Below are positions 21,873 to 33,168 of a DNA stretch of 64,000 nt, piece after piece. The translations under genes and the position numbers were made by a program. How positions within the stretch are numbered: position 1 is the stretch's first letter; the number at the start of each line of letters is the position of its first letter. The DNA comes from Acanthococcus lagerstroemiae (Eukaryota > Arthropoda > Insecta > Hemiptera > Eriococcidae): positions 25,376,499 to 25,440,498 of the forward strand of contig CM063107.1 of assembly GCA_031841125.1 (NCBI GenBank). Reading direction: 5' to 3'. The notes under the pieces are model-generated. The model saw only the letters and a list, made by a program, of their open reading frames with translations. It had not been told where the DNA came from and ran no database searches.

Positions 21873-23783
21873 TCACGTCACATCCGCGGCTTTGGATTGA
21901 AAGAATTCGGCCACTTTCGCTGCTATATTTAAAAATTCTTGTGCCTGTAATTTTAAGACTAGTTAGAAAGGGTTGAAATGGTGAACAGATTTCCTGCTCA
22001 TTCTAAACAAGGTTACAAAACAGAATTTGTAATAAGAAGCGTCATATACTTCAAAAGAAACTTTACCTGGGGAGAATCAGTATGCGAGAGAACAATTGGT
22101 TTCCCACTGTCACAGCTGTCAGTGATAGACGAATCCAACGGAATCCTCCCCACAATGTTAATATCTGAGTTAAAGAAGGAAAAATGTGAATCTAATGACT
22201 TTCCTAAATTTAAGCAATTACTGTTTCATACAACTAATAATACTTACTGTATTTCTTCGAAAAATCTTCTATGTGATCACCAAAAATTGTAGTTTGTTTC
22301 GAACAGTTGGAGCAACGGACAGAACTCATATTATGAATAATACCGAGAACTGGGACCTGTAGCTTTTCAAACATCGTTACGCCCCGTCTTGCAACCTGTA
22401 ACGATGCTTTTTGTCCGGTTGAAACAATTACTGCTCCTGCGACAGTAAAGTGTTTGGGTAAAGAAAATACATAAATATTTCAACATGCTAAATGAAATCG
22501 AATTACAGACCTGTAATTGGTATGTTCTGAATTAGAGAAAGATGTGTATCGCCTGTACCGGGTGGCGTATCAATAATCATGTAGTCCAGAGGTCCCCATG
22601 CTACTTGTCTCAACAATTTATCCAGTGCGCTCATCACCATTAATCCACGCCAAATGGCTGCTGAAGCATCAGTTATCAAGTTTCCCATAGACATACTGGT
22701 AAAATTAGTAACATGTACTTGTTTCAAGGAACATTTATACTCGCCTGTAGCGTACAGCAAATATTAGGGGCCCTTTGCAAAAGCCAGAAGCCATGGAGCC
22801 TCTACTTTTTTAGGGGGAGGGGGGGGGGAGTTATCAAAACCGAAACTACATCCCATTTCAGATTTTCCTGACCTAACTGGAGCCAAATTTGAAATCTTCA
22901 GGGAATCAGAGTCACTTTCTGTTTTGATGACTCTGGATCTCTGGTGAATACACGTAGAAATAATGTCTACTTGCATGCAGATGAGAATTTGCTGAAAATG
23001 GATTTACTGGCTTCAATTCATTTACAAAATTTTGGTAAAACATCAGGGTGTTCTGTTACTCACCATTTGACTCCATAGTTGACTAAAGGTTTTATGTAAT
23101 TGTCTGAAACAAAGTTAATTTTCAAGGTTGTTATTTTAAGAAAATTGAAATTATTAGGGGGAGGTTAGCAGGTCATCGTCACTACCTCATTACTTGACAG
23201 TTAAAAAAGAAAGGAAAAAAGAAACTGATAAAGAAAATGTTTAGATTACCATCTGTTAGAACAGGAGATTCATCTACATTCATCATAAGCGGTATAGATG
23301 GGCCAAACACATCCGCGTCCAATAACCCAACTTCTTTGTTAGGTTCTAGTCTCTTTAGAGCGACAGCCAGATTAACTGTATTCAAAAATAATACTGTACA
23401 AAATTCACGATGCAGGAACGATTAAACAGATCCATACGATTTTTATTACCAGCAACCGTTGATTTCCCGACACCTCCTTTGCCCGAAGCTACTAACATGA
23501 TCTGCTTGACTCCACTTATCGGCCTCTTCTTCGGTAGCCCTTTTGCTAGCAAATCAGCTCGGGACTTCTCATTGCTAAGAGCTGTGGAAGTTCCTAGCTG
23601 TTAAATGAAAGTCATATCAATGAAATCCGAGTACACTACGGTTTTATAAGGGCCGACAAAAAGCTGTGTGGAAGAAGTGGCTTGCTAGAGCCAACGCACT
23701 TGTCTGCTCAAGATGATACCTAATTCAAATCGAAAAGTGGTCGTCAAATTCAACAATAGGCCTCTGCTTTGGAACATTTTCAT
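21873..23783 (-). CDS. NUBPL: Iron-sulfur protein NUBPL (Ind1), complete, eight exons
   Basis: Mitochondrial Mrp/NBP35-type P-loop ATPase that delivers Fe-S clusters during assembly of respiratory complex I. Exons in order: 23783-23700, 23597-23450, 23375-23250, 23103-23064, 22695-22511, 22436-22248, 22164-22067, 21944-21873; 313 residues, against 319 in human. Exon 1 encodes a basic, hydrophobic start ([19 protein letters not shown]) typical of a matrix-targeting peptide, and joins in phase. Exon 2 holds the deviant Walker [11 protein letters not shown]; then [21 protein letters not shown] (Walker B region), and the CxxC pair in VRCSNCSK that binds the bridging cluster. The intron at 22696-23063 carries a G-run (GGGGGAGGGGGGGGGAG). 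Start choice is inferred from phase and presequence character. Confidence 0.93.
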
Positions 23784-25166
23784 ACACACTAATCTTCAGG
23801 AATTACTGGTTGAGAAGAGGCATTAGCTCGTTCGAATTGATCATTCTGTACGGCAGAGGATAATTTTCAGCTGAAAATAACGATCAAGAAATGTATTCTC
23901 CGAATCGGAATATATAAATAGAATTCAGATCGGGGAGGTGACCCTAACCAAAAAAAGTTCTTTGATAAATGAATCATTTAAATACTACAAAACTGTACAG
24001 AGTATTGCATAAATTGCAGCTTCATTTGTTTAATCTGAAACTCAAAAGGGTGAAACAAAATTCTGTTTACCGGTTCAGTAAGATCAGGTACCTGGGGGTC
24101 CAACTTGTTGCGAGACTTGGTATTAATTCAATTTGATTCAAGATTGCGGATGATGATGGAACTGTTCATTCAGCTGAACAGCAAAATTTCGGCATTTCCC
24201 CTGTGCAATTGCAAGTTTCTTTACTAATCCTTGGATTTAGCCATATAGTTTAACTTGACCGCTTTCGATTTTCTAGTTATGCTTATCATTTTCTTATTAT
24301 CAGTCACCAGTAACAGTGTTACCCAAGATTATAAAATTATAATATCATAGAATAGAAGGTTGGCTAGACGTGGTCGACGCAAAAACGAAAATGACGTCAC
24401 TAGAGTACAAATCATACGCTGCTTACGGGAATGTAGTTTTTTCGATTTTTACTCATAATTTCATAATAAATTGATGCCCTCAATTTTTCTATAATTTTTA
24501 CGACATACGATATTCAATTGGCTACCATTTAAAAAAACAAAAAAAACAAGAGCCCTCTACAATCTACAACAAAAATTCAATAGCCGCCTTTTTTGGTTAT
24601 TTGTGGTTAATACTACTCCCTTCTATGAGAAGCTCTAGTTAGTACATCTTGTAGAGGCGCTAGTGGTCAACATTTCCCCCTTTTTCTGGGAATGTCTAAA
24701 TGTGATTTAATTCGTATTCGCAATAAATTGTCATTAATTTCACTTATATTAATGAATTCTACAAAACTTCAGTGTCTGTTTCATATATAACATGTGTAGA
24801 CCAAAATAAAAAATAAAAACTGACGATCCCCAATGCAGTACAGAAGACGGGAGTTTCGATTCGATGCTGCAAGGGTCCTCATTTTCGCTTCAATACTCAA
24901 TGACCATACATACATTGCGAAAAAGACATAAATCACCGAACAATAGACAAATGTGCGAATCTTTTAAGCTATTAAACGTTAAAATACATCAAACAGCAGC
25001 TGAGTAATAACTTTATCAGTTCTAGCTAATGGTGTCATAAGGTTATAACGTTAGAATTGCACGGGCCAGCGCATCTTTGCTATCTCACAGTTACCTTGAT
25101 AACCTACTTCTTTCCGCTAATTTGAAAAACAAAAACCTGTATTTCATTGATTAAGATTAAAGAAAA
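23784..25166. other. Intergenic stretch between NUBPL and the basic/acidic repeat gene
   Basis: The two genes are divergent, so both promoters should lie here. I see no gene. Around 24360-24680 are GTGGTCGACG, a CRE-like TGACGTCA (in AATGACGTCACT), and a later GCGCTAGTGGTC, but nothing that decides a promoter. Confidence 0.35.
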
Positions 25167-28100
25167 ATGGACTTCGAAGAACTGTTGAAAAAGTATCAAT
25201 CACAGCGGTAAGTATTTGTTTTGCGTTATTTTTTAATATATTTTATTAAACCATTACCAATGAGGAATGAATACATTGTAATATCTTCTTTTTGTTTTAG
25301 TAATATGCTAGAACCAAACATGAACATTCAACATAGTAGACCAAAAACGAACACTGAACGTAGTAGAGCGTATAGAGAACGTCTAAGGATACGCAAAGCA
25401 ATGCTTTCACTTGGTGGTAATCAGCAAAGGTATTATTTCTTGATGTATTGTTCATGTCAAAAAACATTGACGACTTCTGACATCGTATCAATAAACCTTG
25501 AAGACCTCAAGCATCCAACATGTAATCTTGATTTATGTTTAGGAAAGTGAAAACATCGGCTCAAGTTGGCAAGGAAGTGAAAACATCAGCTCAACGTGGC
25601 AAGGAGTTTAGAGAACGCCAGAGATTACTGAGAGCTGCTGGATTATCCACTAATGTGCAGCAGAGGTGCTAAACCTCGAAATTCGGTTATTTAAATTTAC
25701 AATGTGGCTCTTACATAAGAGGGACGTTTCAGAAGTAAGGTCACACTGTCTATAAAACGCCCAGAAAGTGGTAACACTGAGTCAACTGTGATTAGGCTTC
25801 TGTAAACAGAGTGCACAATATCAATGTGCAGTTGTGCAGTAAGTTAATAGTTAATACGAACTAACAATCGCAACAGCGACAACAAAGTGCATTAAACTGT
25901 GTAAAATCGAGCAAAACAATGAAGAAGTGCCAGAGATCCANNNNNNNNNNNNNNNNNNNNNNNNNNNNNNNNNNNNNNNNNNNNNNNNNNNNNNNNNNNN
26001 NNNNNNNNNNNNNNNNNNNNNNNNNNNNNNNNNNNNNNNNNNNNNNNNNNNNNNNNNNNNNNNNNNNNNNNNNNNNNNNNNNNNNNNNNNNNNNNNNNNN
26101 NNNNNNNNNNNNNNNNNNNNNNNNNNNNNNNNNNNNNNNNNNNNNNNNNNNNNNNNNNNNNNNNNNNNNNNNNNNNNNNNNNNNNNNNNNNNNNNNNNNN
26201 NNNNNNNNNNNNNNNNNNNNNNNNNNNNNNNNNNNNNNNNNNNNNNNNNNNNNNNNNNNNNNNNNNNNNNNNNNNNNNNNNNNNNNNNNNNNNNNNNNNN
26301 NNNNNNNNNNNNNNNNNNNNNNNNNNNNNNNNNNNNNNNNNNNNNNNNNNNNNNNNNNNNNNNNNNNNNNNNNNNNNNNNNNNNNNNNNNNNNNNNNNNN
26401 NNNNNNNNNNNNNNNNNNNNNNNNNNNNNNNNNNNNNNNNGAGATCCAATTTCCGTGATTGTGAAGTTCGCGCTGTAATAAAATTTTTAAACGCTGAAAA
26501 GGTGCCCGGTGCGGAAATTCATCGCAGATTGTCCGCAGTCTATGGCAGTGATAATATCATGTCGCGCCGTCACGTCTACAAATGGATCAATCTTTTTAAC
26601 GAAGGGCGAGTAGACACCCACGATGAAGACCGAAGTGGCCGCCCACCAGATGTGCTTACTGATGACGCTGTTGCCTGTGTGCGCACTCTGTTACAAGAAA
26701 ACCAAGGATATACTATTTCTGACATTCGTCGAGAGATGGCCACACGTTATCACGTTTACTGTAGTCGTACAACGGTTTTTCGAATTCTCTCTCAAGTGCT
26801 CCATGTTTCGGCAAGGTGGGTACTACGTCGCAACTTGTTCAGTTTCTTCTCAGGGTCCTGAAATGGAACTTTTTCTACATCCTCAGCATCCCCCTTACTC
26901 GTCAGATTTGGCTACATGGATTTCCATTTGTTTGCAGGGTTGAAACACGAGCTTGGGGAGGAGGGTCAGTGTACCGATTCAACGAATGTTTGGATCATTG
27001 GGGAGGGGGTGAGAGATTATGTCGAAAAATAGCAAATTTATTCACGAATAAACCCATTTTTGTCCACAGTATTTCGATTTTTTTTTTCAGTCTTTTATAG
27101 CCAGTGTGACCTTACTTCTGAAACGCCCCTTGTAAGTAATTGGAATTTTCTTTCATAATCAGTGCTTCAACATCAACTTTACATAATATTCAAAATCATC
27201 GAGAATGACTTGATAAGTTACCTTAACAACTTTAAGCATCTTATCAATTAACCTTGATGACTTGAAGTATCTAACATAAATTTTGGTATTTTTATCATTC
27301 ATTTAGTACTAAGAAAGTAAAAATATCAGCTCAAAGTGATCAGGAAGTGAAAACATCGGCTCAGCGTGGCAAGGAGTTTAGAGATCGCCAGAGATTACTG
27401 AGAGCTGCTGGATTATCCGCTGAAGGACAGCAAAGGTATTTAAAACTTCGAAATTCAACCGATTAAATTTACAATAACTTCGCTCATACGTTAGTAGTTG
27501 AATTTTTTTTTCATCATCAGTGCTTCTACATCAACTACACGCGTTCGAAAACATCGGGAACGACTTAAAAAGTTACTTTCCGTAACTACTTCCAGTGATC
27601 CACCAAGGTATGTTACTTTTTTCATGTTAATTATATTACTTGTTTTGTTCGTTATTTATAAACGATATAAAGGTGACAAATGAGTGTCCACTTTTTCATT
27701 CAACTTCCATACCTATATACTGGAGTTTTTACTTTTTCTTAATTTCAGAAACCTGATCGAAGTTCATCAACCTCAGTATGAAGACAATGTTGAAGTGGAA
27801 TCTAGTGGATCGCTATTACCCCAGGTACCTAAGAAACGTGATTCAGACAAAAATATGGATGTTGGTGAAGGAAAGACGTCACAGCTACTTAGATATCATT
27901 TTGATACTTCAACGTTTACTTTGAATACTAATGCGACCTAATTCACTGCAAAATTTGGAACAGCAGTCGACACTCTTTTTTCTTTGACGTTTATTACGCT
28001 TTGCAGAAGAATCAGATGCGTACGTTTTGAAATAGGGAATGTGTAGTTGAATAATACTCTTCAGTTGAGTTAGTTATCCATACTTTGCAGAGTATTACTA

Positions 28101-31100
28101 AACATACAGCAATTCGGCAACTAAGCCCATTACTGCAAGAAGTGTTGTTCGTCTCATATGAAGATTTCATTGGCGACACTGTTGTAGATAGGATTCTCTT
28201 GCAGCTGCGGACTCATGTTGCTCTAATATTGCGTTTCACTGTGCAAAATCATGTTATTTTTTCGTTTTAATTCAGGATGAACCGTTCCATTCTGTAACTA
28301 TCAAAATAGAAAATGACGATTCTGTTGTGGAAGAAAGTAGTTTCATACCAATCGAGGATGAAATACCTATCAATGTGAGTTATTCTGAAAGAATTAACAT
28401 TTCTCCTTAATTGTTTTGTGGCAGTTAAGTGAAGAGAGTGGGTAGCCAAAAGCAAAAGTCTAGCACCTGGCACTGCGGCAATTAATTCAAATAGAATTTG
28501 TTATTCCACTTCCCAGTAATTATGTAACCTGGTCTATATTTCTCTTGCTGTATTATCAGATACTGGGTTATTGCTCTTAATTTTAAGTACCGATAGTAAG
28601 TCATTTATTTTAACTTTCCGACCCATTGTGTAACTTGTTCAGGATGGACTATTCGAATTTGTAGCAGTTAAAGTAGAAGATGATTTTCCTGCAATGGAAA
28701 GGATTTCCGACGCGCCAGTCACCCAGATAAATAAAGGGCCTGATGTGAGTTATTCACGAAGTTTGTTTTAATGAGAAAATGTTGACCGAATAGAGCTCTA
28801 AATTGTAACAGAACTTCACCTGCAATCATTAGCTAACTGTGCGGTGTTAGAAATGTATACTAATCATAACTTTAAGATATAATGCATATTTGGTCCATTG
28901 TTTCAGAAAATGTCATCGGTGAAATTGGAAGAAGTTGGTTTTCATACTGGGGAAAGGAATTCTGCCGCGCCAGTCATCCAGTTACAAAAAATGTCTGATA
29001 ATGTAAGTCACTCATGGAGATTGTTTTAATGAAAAAATGCAGGGTCAGTTAAACGTCGAACTGCAGTTCAGCTTCGTTTGCCATTGTTAGCTAACTGTTT
29101 GATAGTACTGAGTAGTAATCAAAACTTCGGAATGTAAACCTCGTTTTTTCCATTGTTCCAGGAAATATCACCGCTGAAGATGGAAGAAGTTGACTTTACA
29201 CTGGATTTTGAAAAAGAAATGCCGCCAACAGATCTCATGGCAGAAGTACGTTTTTCTCGCACCTATGAATATCTTCACAGCGTGGGTCTAGCAAGCGAGA
29301 CCAGGAATTCAGTAACGGACTAAACGAACGAGAACATTTCATTAACGCTATTTTCATTGATTATGATAACGACTACTATTTCAACAGACAGAATGTATAA
29401 ATTGCCTAACTAACTCCTGAATTCTAGTAGGAAATAGGAAAAGAAAATTTCGAATTTTCTACTTCAATTTTGAAAGGAACCGATTGGGACATGCCCTGAT
29501 TATTGTAGAACGGAGAAAATTCAAGAGAATATGAAAATTTTTTGAAGAAAAAAATTGGAGAAATTGGAGAGGGAAGAATTACAACTTTTGATAGAGAATA
29601 AAACTTCGCCGCTCGCCTCTCAAACCACGAACTGTTTCACCGTTACGACGATCGAATTTTCATAAATTAATAATTGACGCAAAAGAAACTATAGCGCGCC
29701 AAATCTTGGCTTTTACGATTCCCTGAGTACTGTAGCTGTAATAGGAAAACTGTGTTCTGTATGACGAGCACAGAATAACCCGATGCCGTAGACTGATTTT
29801 CAAAACCATGAATTATTCCTCCTCACGATTTTAAAATTTTTGGATATTTTTTTCATTGGTATATGTAATTGTCAGGCGCTCTATATTGAAATAAGTAGGA
29901 AAGTATTCTATTGAAGCGAATTTTGTAGTAGGAAACCCAGAACTTGATATATTTCTATTTCTAAGAAGCATCGTTTTAGAGCACTCCCATTTCTTCCTAT
30001 AATTTACGAAATTCGGAAAATATTTTCTTATATAGATATACATGAGAGAAGCACTGCATTAGAATCATCACAAAAGTATCCGCTCAACCTCAGTTTTGTA
30101 ATAAGATTTCCAGAGAGGTGCCTACTTACATCTTGGAAAAACATTCAGACACCTAAATCCCACTTCCTACGCACTATAAAATTTTAGGAAAAATTGTTTG
30201 TATTGATAACCCACTTTCTTCTACAATGTACGTGGTTCCGAAAAAATGTTTACAAGAACCGTATATGATAGACTCTCAGATCATTATGAAAAGTCTATGA
30301 AGTTTAGTAGAAAGAGGGATTTTTCTAATAGTATTTTTAGAAAAGTGTAAGTGTACATACCTTAGGTATTCCTACTGCAAGACTCACGTTGAGGAAATAC
30401 GAGTAATCTTCTGTTGATCTCAAAGCTGAGGGGTGAACTTTCCAAAATTCTATGATGTTCGTAAGAAGTAAGACTTATCCAATAGAATTCTTTCAAAAGA
30501 TACGAATGTACATGCAGTAAGGATTCCTACTACATTACGTAAACTAAGGAATAATTTCATGGTGATCTGAATATGCCCTTCAGAAATTTTTCCAAAATTC
30601 TGCGATGTCTAGTAGGAAGTAAGACATCTCCAATAGTGTGTATGCCGCAAGGATTCCTACCATAAAACCCAAGTTGAGGAAGTAATATTAAGTCAATTAC
30701 TAATTTATGAAAATTCGATGGTCGTAACGGTGAAACAGTTCGTGGTTTGAGTGGCGAGCGGTGAAGTTTTATTTTCAAGCAAAAGTTGTAATTCTTCCAT
30801 CTCCAATTTCTGCAATTTTTTTTTTCTCAAAAAATTTTCATATTTTCTTGAATTTCCTCCGTTCTACGATAATCAGTGTGTGTCCCAATCGATTCCTTTC
30901 GCAATTGAAATTTTCTTTTCCCACTTCCTATTTGAATTCAGGAGTTAGTTAGATAATTTATGCATAATGTCTGTTGGTATAGTAGTCATCATAATCAATG
31001 AAAATAAACATTCCCCTATGGGTGGAACATTCTACTGAAAGGGTTAAAATAGCTGTAATTCTAAAACGTATACAACTCAAAAGTTGACATAGTCTAGGTC

Positions 31101-31356
31101 TAATATTACTAGTATCAAATACTAATAATTGAAAAACGTTTTACAGAAATAATTTGGCGACAAGAATAACGACGATGAGAACTTCGTGCTGCCGGTCAAC
31201 ACTAGGAGCACATGTTGTAATGAAACTGCTGGACAAAAAAGTGAGGGTAATTTTGTTGAATAATCAAGAACGGGTTGACTTCACGTTTTATTAGACGAAG
31301 GGAACATCATGCCGGTGGAAAACGGACTGTCGAGTATACAAATCAAGCACGAATAG
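25167..31356 (+). CDS. Unrecognised gene: basic repeat exons then acidic exons with SUMO-type motifs; in-frame stop near the end
   Basis: I do not recognise this protein. Exons found: 25167-25207, 25301-25429, 25543-25665, 27307-27435, 27521-27607, 27749-27824, 28276-28374, 28643-28744, 28907-29002, 29162-29245, 31147-31246, 31295-31356; 376 codons in phase throughout. Exons 2-5 are all bounded by phase-2 introns and repeat one basic unit (RSRAYRERLRIRK, RGKEFRERQRLLR twice, RVRKHRERLKK). The acidic C-terminal exons each carry a PsiKxE motif (IKIE, VKVE, VKLE, LKME, IKHE). Codon 2 of exon 31147 is TAA, in the frame that the last two exons otherwise keep open; taken literally the product stops after about 323 residues. 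A possible extra exon at 28090-28138 is uncertain. The design suggests a nuclear, DNA-binding, SUMO-modified protein; that is inference. Confidence 0.7.
25919..26853 (+). pseudogene. Mariner transposase, N-terminal half, broken
   Basis: The frame starts at ATG 25919 (MKKCQRS) and resumes after the gap at 26441. It encodes the paired-box-like DNA-binding region, then leaves the family alignment soon after SRTTVFRILSQVLHVS and stops. The DDD catalytic core is missing except for a trace near 26880-26930 in another frame. It cannot encode an active transposase. Confidence 0.8.
25941..26440. other. Assembly gap, 500 N
   Basis: Exactly 500 N. The octamer GAGATCCA stands on both sides (25933-25940 and 26441-26448), which suggests overlapping contig ends rather than missing sequence. 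Confidence 0.98.
27162..27222 (+). pseudogene. Dead copy of a coding exon of the basic/acidic repeat gene
   Basis: After an acceptor-like ATAATCAG the sequence TGCTTCAACATCAACTTTAC parallels the true exon at 27521 (TGCTTCTACATCAACTACAC), but a TGA and substitutions break it (reads HRE-stop-LDKL where the live exon reads HRERLKKL). It is the second half of a duplicated two-exon unit whose first half, the exon at 25543, stays open. Confidence 0.65.
29345..31010. mobile_element. Foldback element with ~320-bp inverted ends inside the last long intron
   Basis: The segments about 29345-29670 and 30695-31010 are inverted copies (for example ACCACGAACTGTTTCACCGT on the left and its complement near 30725-30745). 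Between them, a loosely repeated unit containing TCCAAAATTCTRYGATGT and GGATTCCTAC occurs at about 30260, 30395 and 30540. No transposase frame. It lengthens the intron ahead of the exon that carries the in-frame stop. Confidence 0.75.
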
Positions 31357-31399
31357 ATGGGCTCGAAAACCACTTTCAAAACGCACGATACTCTACCCA

Positions 31400-32210
31400 T
31401 CTTCTCCTTTGGTGACGTGGACGAATTTAATCAGGGTGCTTCGGGGGCACCCGAGTTGTTCGGCCAGATCGAGTCGCATACGGAACTGGCGATAGCACTG
31501 GCGGCGGCGACGACTTCGCCGATGACGTCGGCTTCGACGGAGCGGAGTAGAATGCGGTGTTGGCGTTTCGCATGGGAGGTCGGGCAATGCGCTTGGAAGG
31601 TCGCGGAGCCCTTTTTGGTTGTGGCGAATTGTTCCTCCATTAGGCAGGAGGATGCCAAACGAACGTGGCTCTGCCCGTTTCCGGACGACGGTGTCCCGTT
31701 AATTGAGGTCTTCGACGAGAACTAATGCTCCGGGTTTGAGCTCCGGTAGATCGGCAACACCTTTGGATCGGTTGAATAGGTTTTCCATTTGATATTCTAC
31801 CTCACTGTTGATTTTCGGCCACTAGATGGAAGATTGAGCAAGAGCGATAGATTTGCTGATACCTGAATGACTCATGCAGGTGGGCAAGCATTTCACGGTG
31901 GAGAGGGGGTAGAATCCATAGGCATTTGGCGAAAAGAATCAGCCCTTTCTCGTAACTGAGAGAACTTTGATATTGCCAGTATGGCGCTAAATTTCCTGGA
32001 AGTTCGTTTTTAATGTTTGGTTGTCCATTCAGGATGTAATCACGTGTAATTTTAGCCCGGTATCACTCTGTTGGGCGGCCTGAAGACAGAGCAGGATGTT
32101 TTCTTCTGAAAGTTGATTGACCATTTTCAGCCAATGAAAATCCCCAGGTGAATTTTCTTTGAAAGCTGAGGAAATCAGGCGTTGGCGCTGGGAACCAATT
32201 CCAGAATTCA
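31400..32210 (-). pseudogene. Ty3/gypsy-type retrotransposon remnant (integrase region)
   Basis: Minus-strand frames, broken by stops and shifts, show pieces typical of the RNase H-integrase zone of Ty3/gypsy elements: LSYEKGLILFAK and MLAHLHES near 31880-31960, then ELKPGALVLVEDLN, RKRAEPRSF and PNGGTIR near 31640-31750. The integrase catalytic core is not visible between them, so it is deleted or too decayed. GC content is higher than the surroundings. No long terminal repeats were found. Confidence 0.7.
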
Positions 32211-33168
32211 TGTCTAATCCCGCACTAATATAGTTGACCGGGACCTTAAAACTTGGACACTGTTATCTCATAAATAATTGATGCGAGTATGAAGATATTT
32301 TATTTTGATAAGTAAGGTAGCATTAATTGTTACAAGATTGATTTTTTTGAACAATAAAGATATTTTGTGCCGCTGCCTTTGTGACACTTTTTCCCTTTCG
32401 TGTGAGGAGATGCTGTATGCGCCAAATGTTCAGACCTTGCAGTCCATTGCACTTTTCCTCACGTTGTTGTTAAGGATCAGCTCAGTAGCCTCATGTTTAC
32501 AGTCAAAGTGAAAAATTTTACTGAGTTCTATCTCTTTGACTTCACCGGGTGCTGAATACTCCAGTCGAGGGGTTGGGCAGAATTTAAATCCTCTGGTATT
32601 TTATATCCAAATTTCTAAAAATTCTGACTTTGGATTTCGATTCCTGTTTTTAAAAAGGATTTTGGATTCAACTCCTAATTATTAGCAAAGGATTTACATT
32701 TTGAAGATACTAAAAATAATTAAAATCCAAATCCAAAATATGGTGCCTACAGCGCTACGCTGCGGCAAACACCTTGAAAATCCTCATTCTATCAATTAAC
32801 AATTTACCATTGACTTATTGATATCTTGAAAATCTGACCTTACATATTGATTGTTGTACATCGTTTTTGTTGTATTCTGCGAACGCGAAGGAAGCTCATT
32901 TGGTCAGCTATTAACAGGGTTGAAAGCCGATTGATAAAGCTTTCGTTTTTAGCTTTGGCTTTTGACCTTGAAAAATACGGCTTCCGCTTTCGGCTTTGAA
33001 CTCAATCAGCTTTTGACTGTCGGCTCTAACTGTCATGCTAAAATCGTTCGGCCTTCAGCTTTCCAGCTTTTGACTTTTGGATTTTCGGGCAGTTTTTACA
33101 ATATGATTACGTTTTTCCCCCGAATTTTTCTGTAAACTGAGAGGATTCAGGAATTTGGATTTCATATC
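32211..33168. other. Repeat-rich non-coding stretch
   Basis: No gene seen. From about 32580 the sequence repeats words around AAAGGATTT / AATCCAAATCC, and 32930-33080 repeats TTTCGGCTTT / CAGCTTTTGAC many times, looking like the low-complexity tail of a transposon. Confidence 0.5.

Larger units (their letters stand above)
25718..27131 (+). mobile_element. Internally deleted mariner element with scaffold gap
   Basis: Inverted ends (GACGTTTCAGAAGTAAGG left; CCTTACTTCTGAAACGCC right) lie next to TA dinucleotides at 25716-25717 and 27132-27133, the mariner target. The N-terminal helix-turn-helix half of the transposase is open (VPGAEIHRRL, SRRHVYKW, DEDRSGRP). After about residue 125 the frame jumps to the segment HPPYSSDL that surrounds the last catalytic aspartate in this family, so most of the catalytic domain is gone. 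It sits in an intron of the basic/acidic repeat gene. A 500-N gap (25941-26440) falls inside; without it the element is about 914 bases, against about 1.3 kb for intact mariners. Confidence 0.88.

Noticed and set aside
25892..26478. Open frames across the N block
   Set aside because: The frames are open only because N cannot encode a stop; only the frame starting at 25919 has real mariner sequence on both sides.
28085..28270. Possible extra exon of the basic/acidic repeat gene starting after TTTGCAG at 28089
   Set aside because: An acceptor and phase-0 frame exist and a donor could be at 28139, but the encoded segment lacks the acidic PsiKxE pattern; left as uncertain and not included in the model.
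31357..31725. 122-codon plus-strand ORF just after the repeat gene's stop
   Set aside because: It is antisense to recognisable Ty3/gypsy integrase sequence; the minus strand explains its composition.
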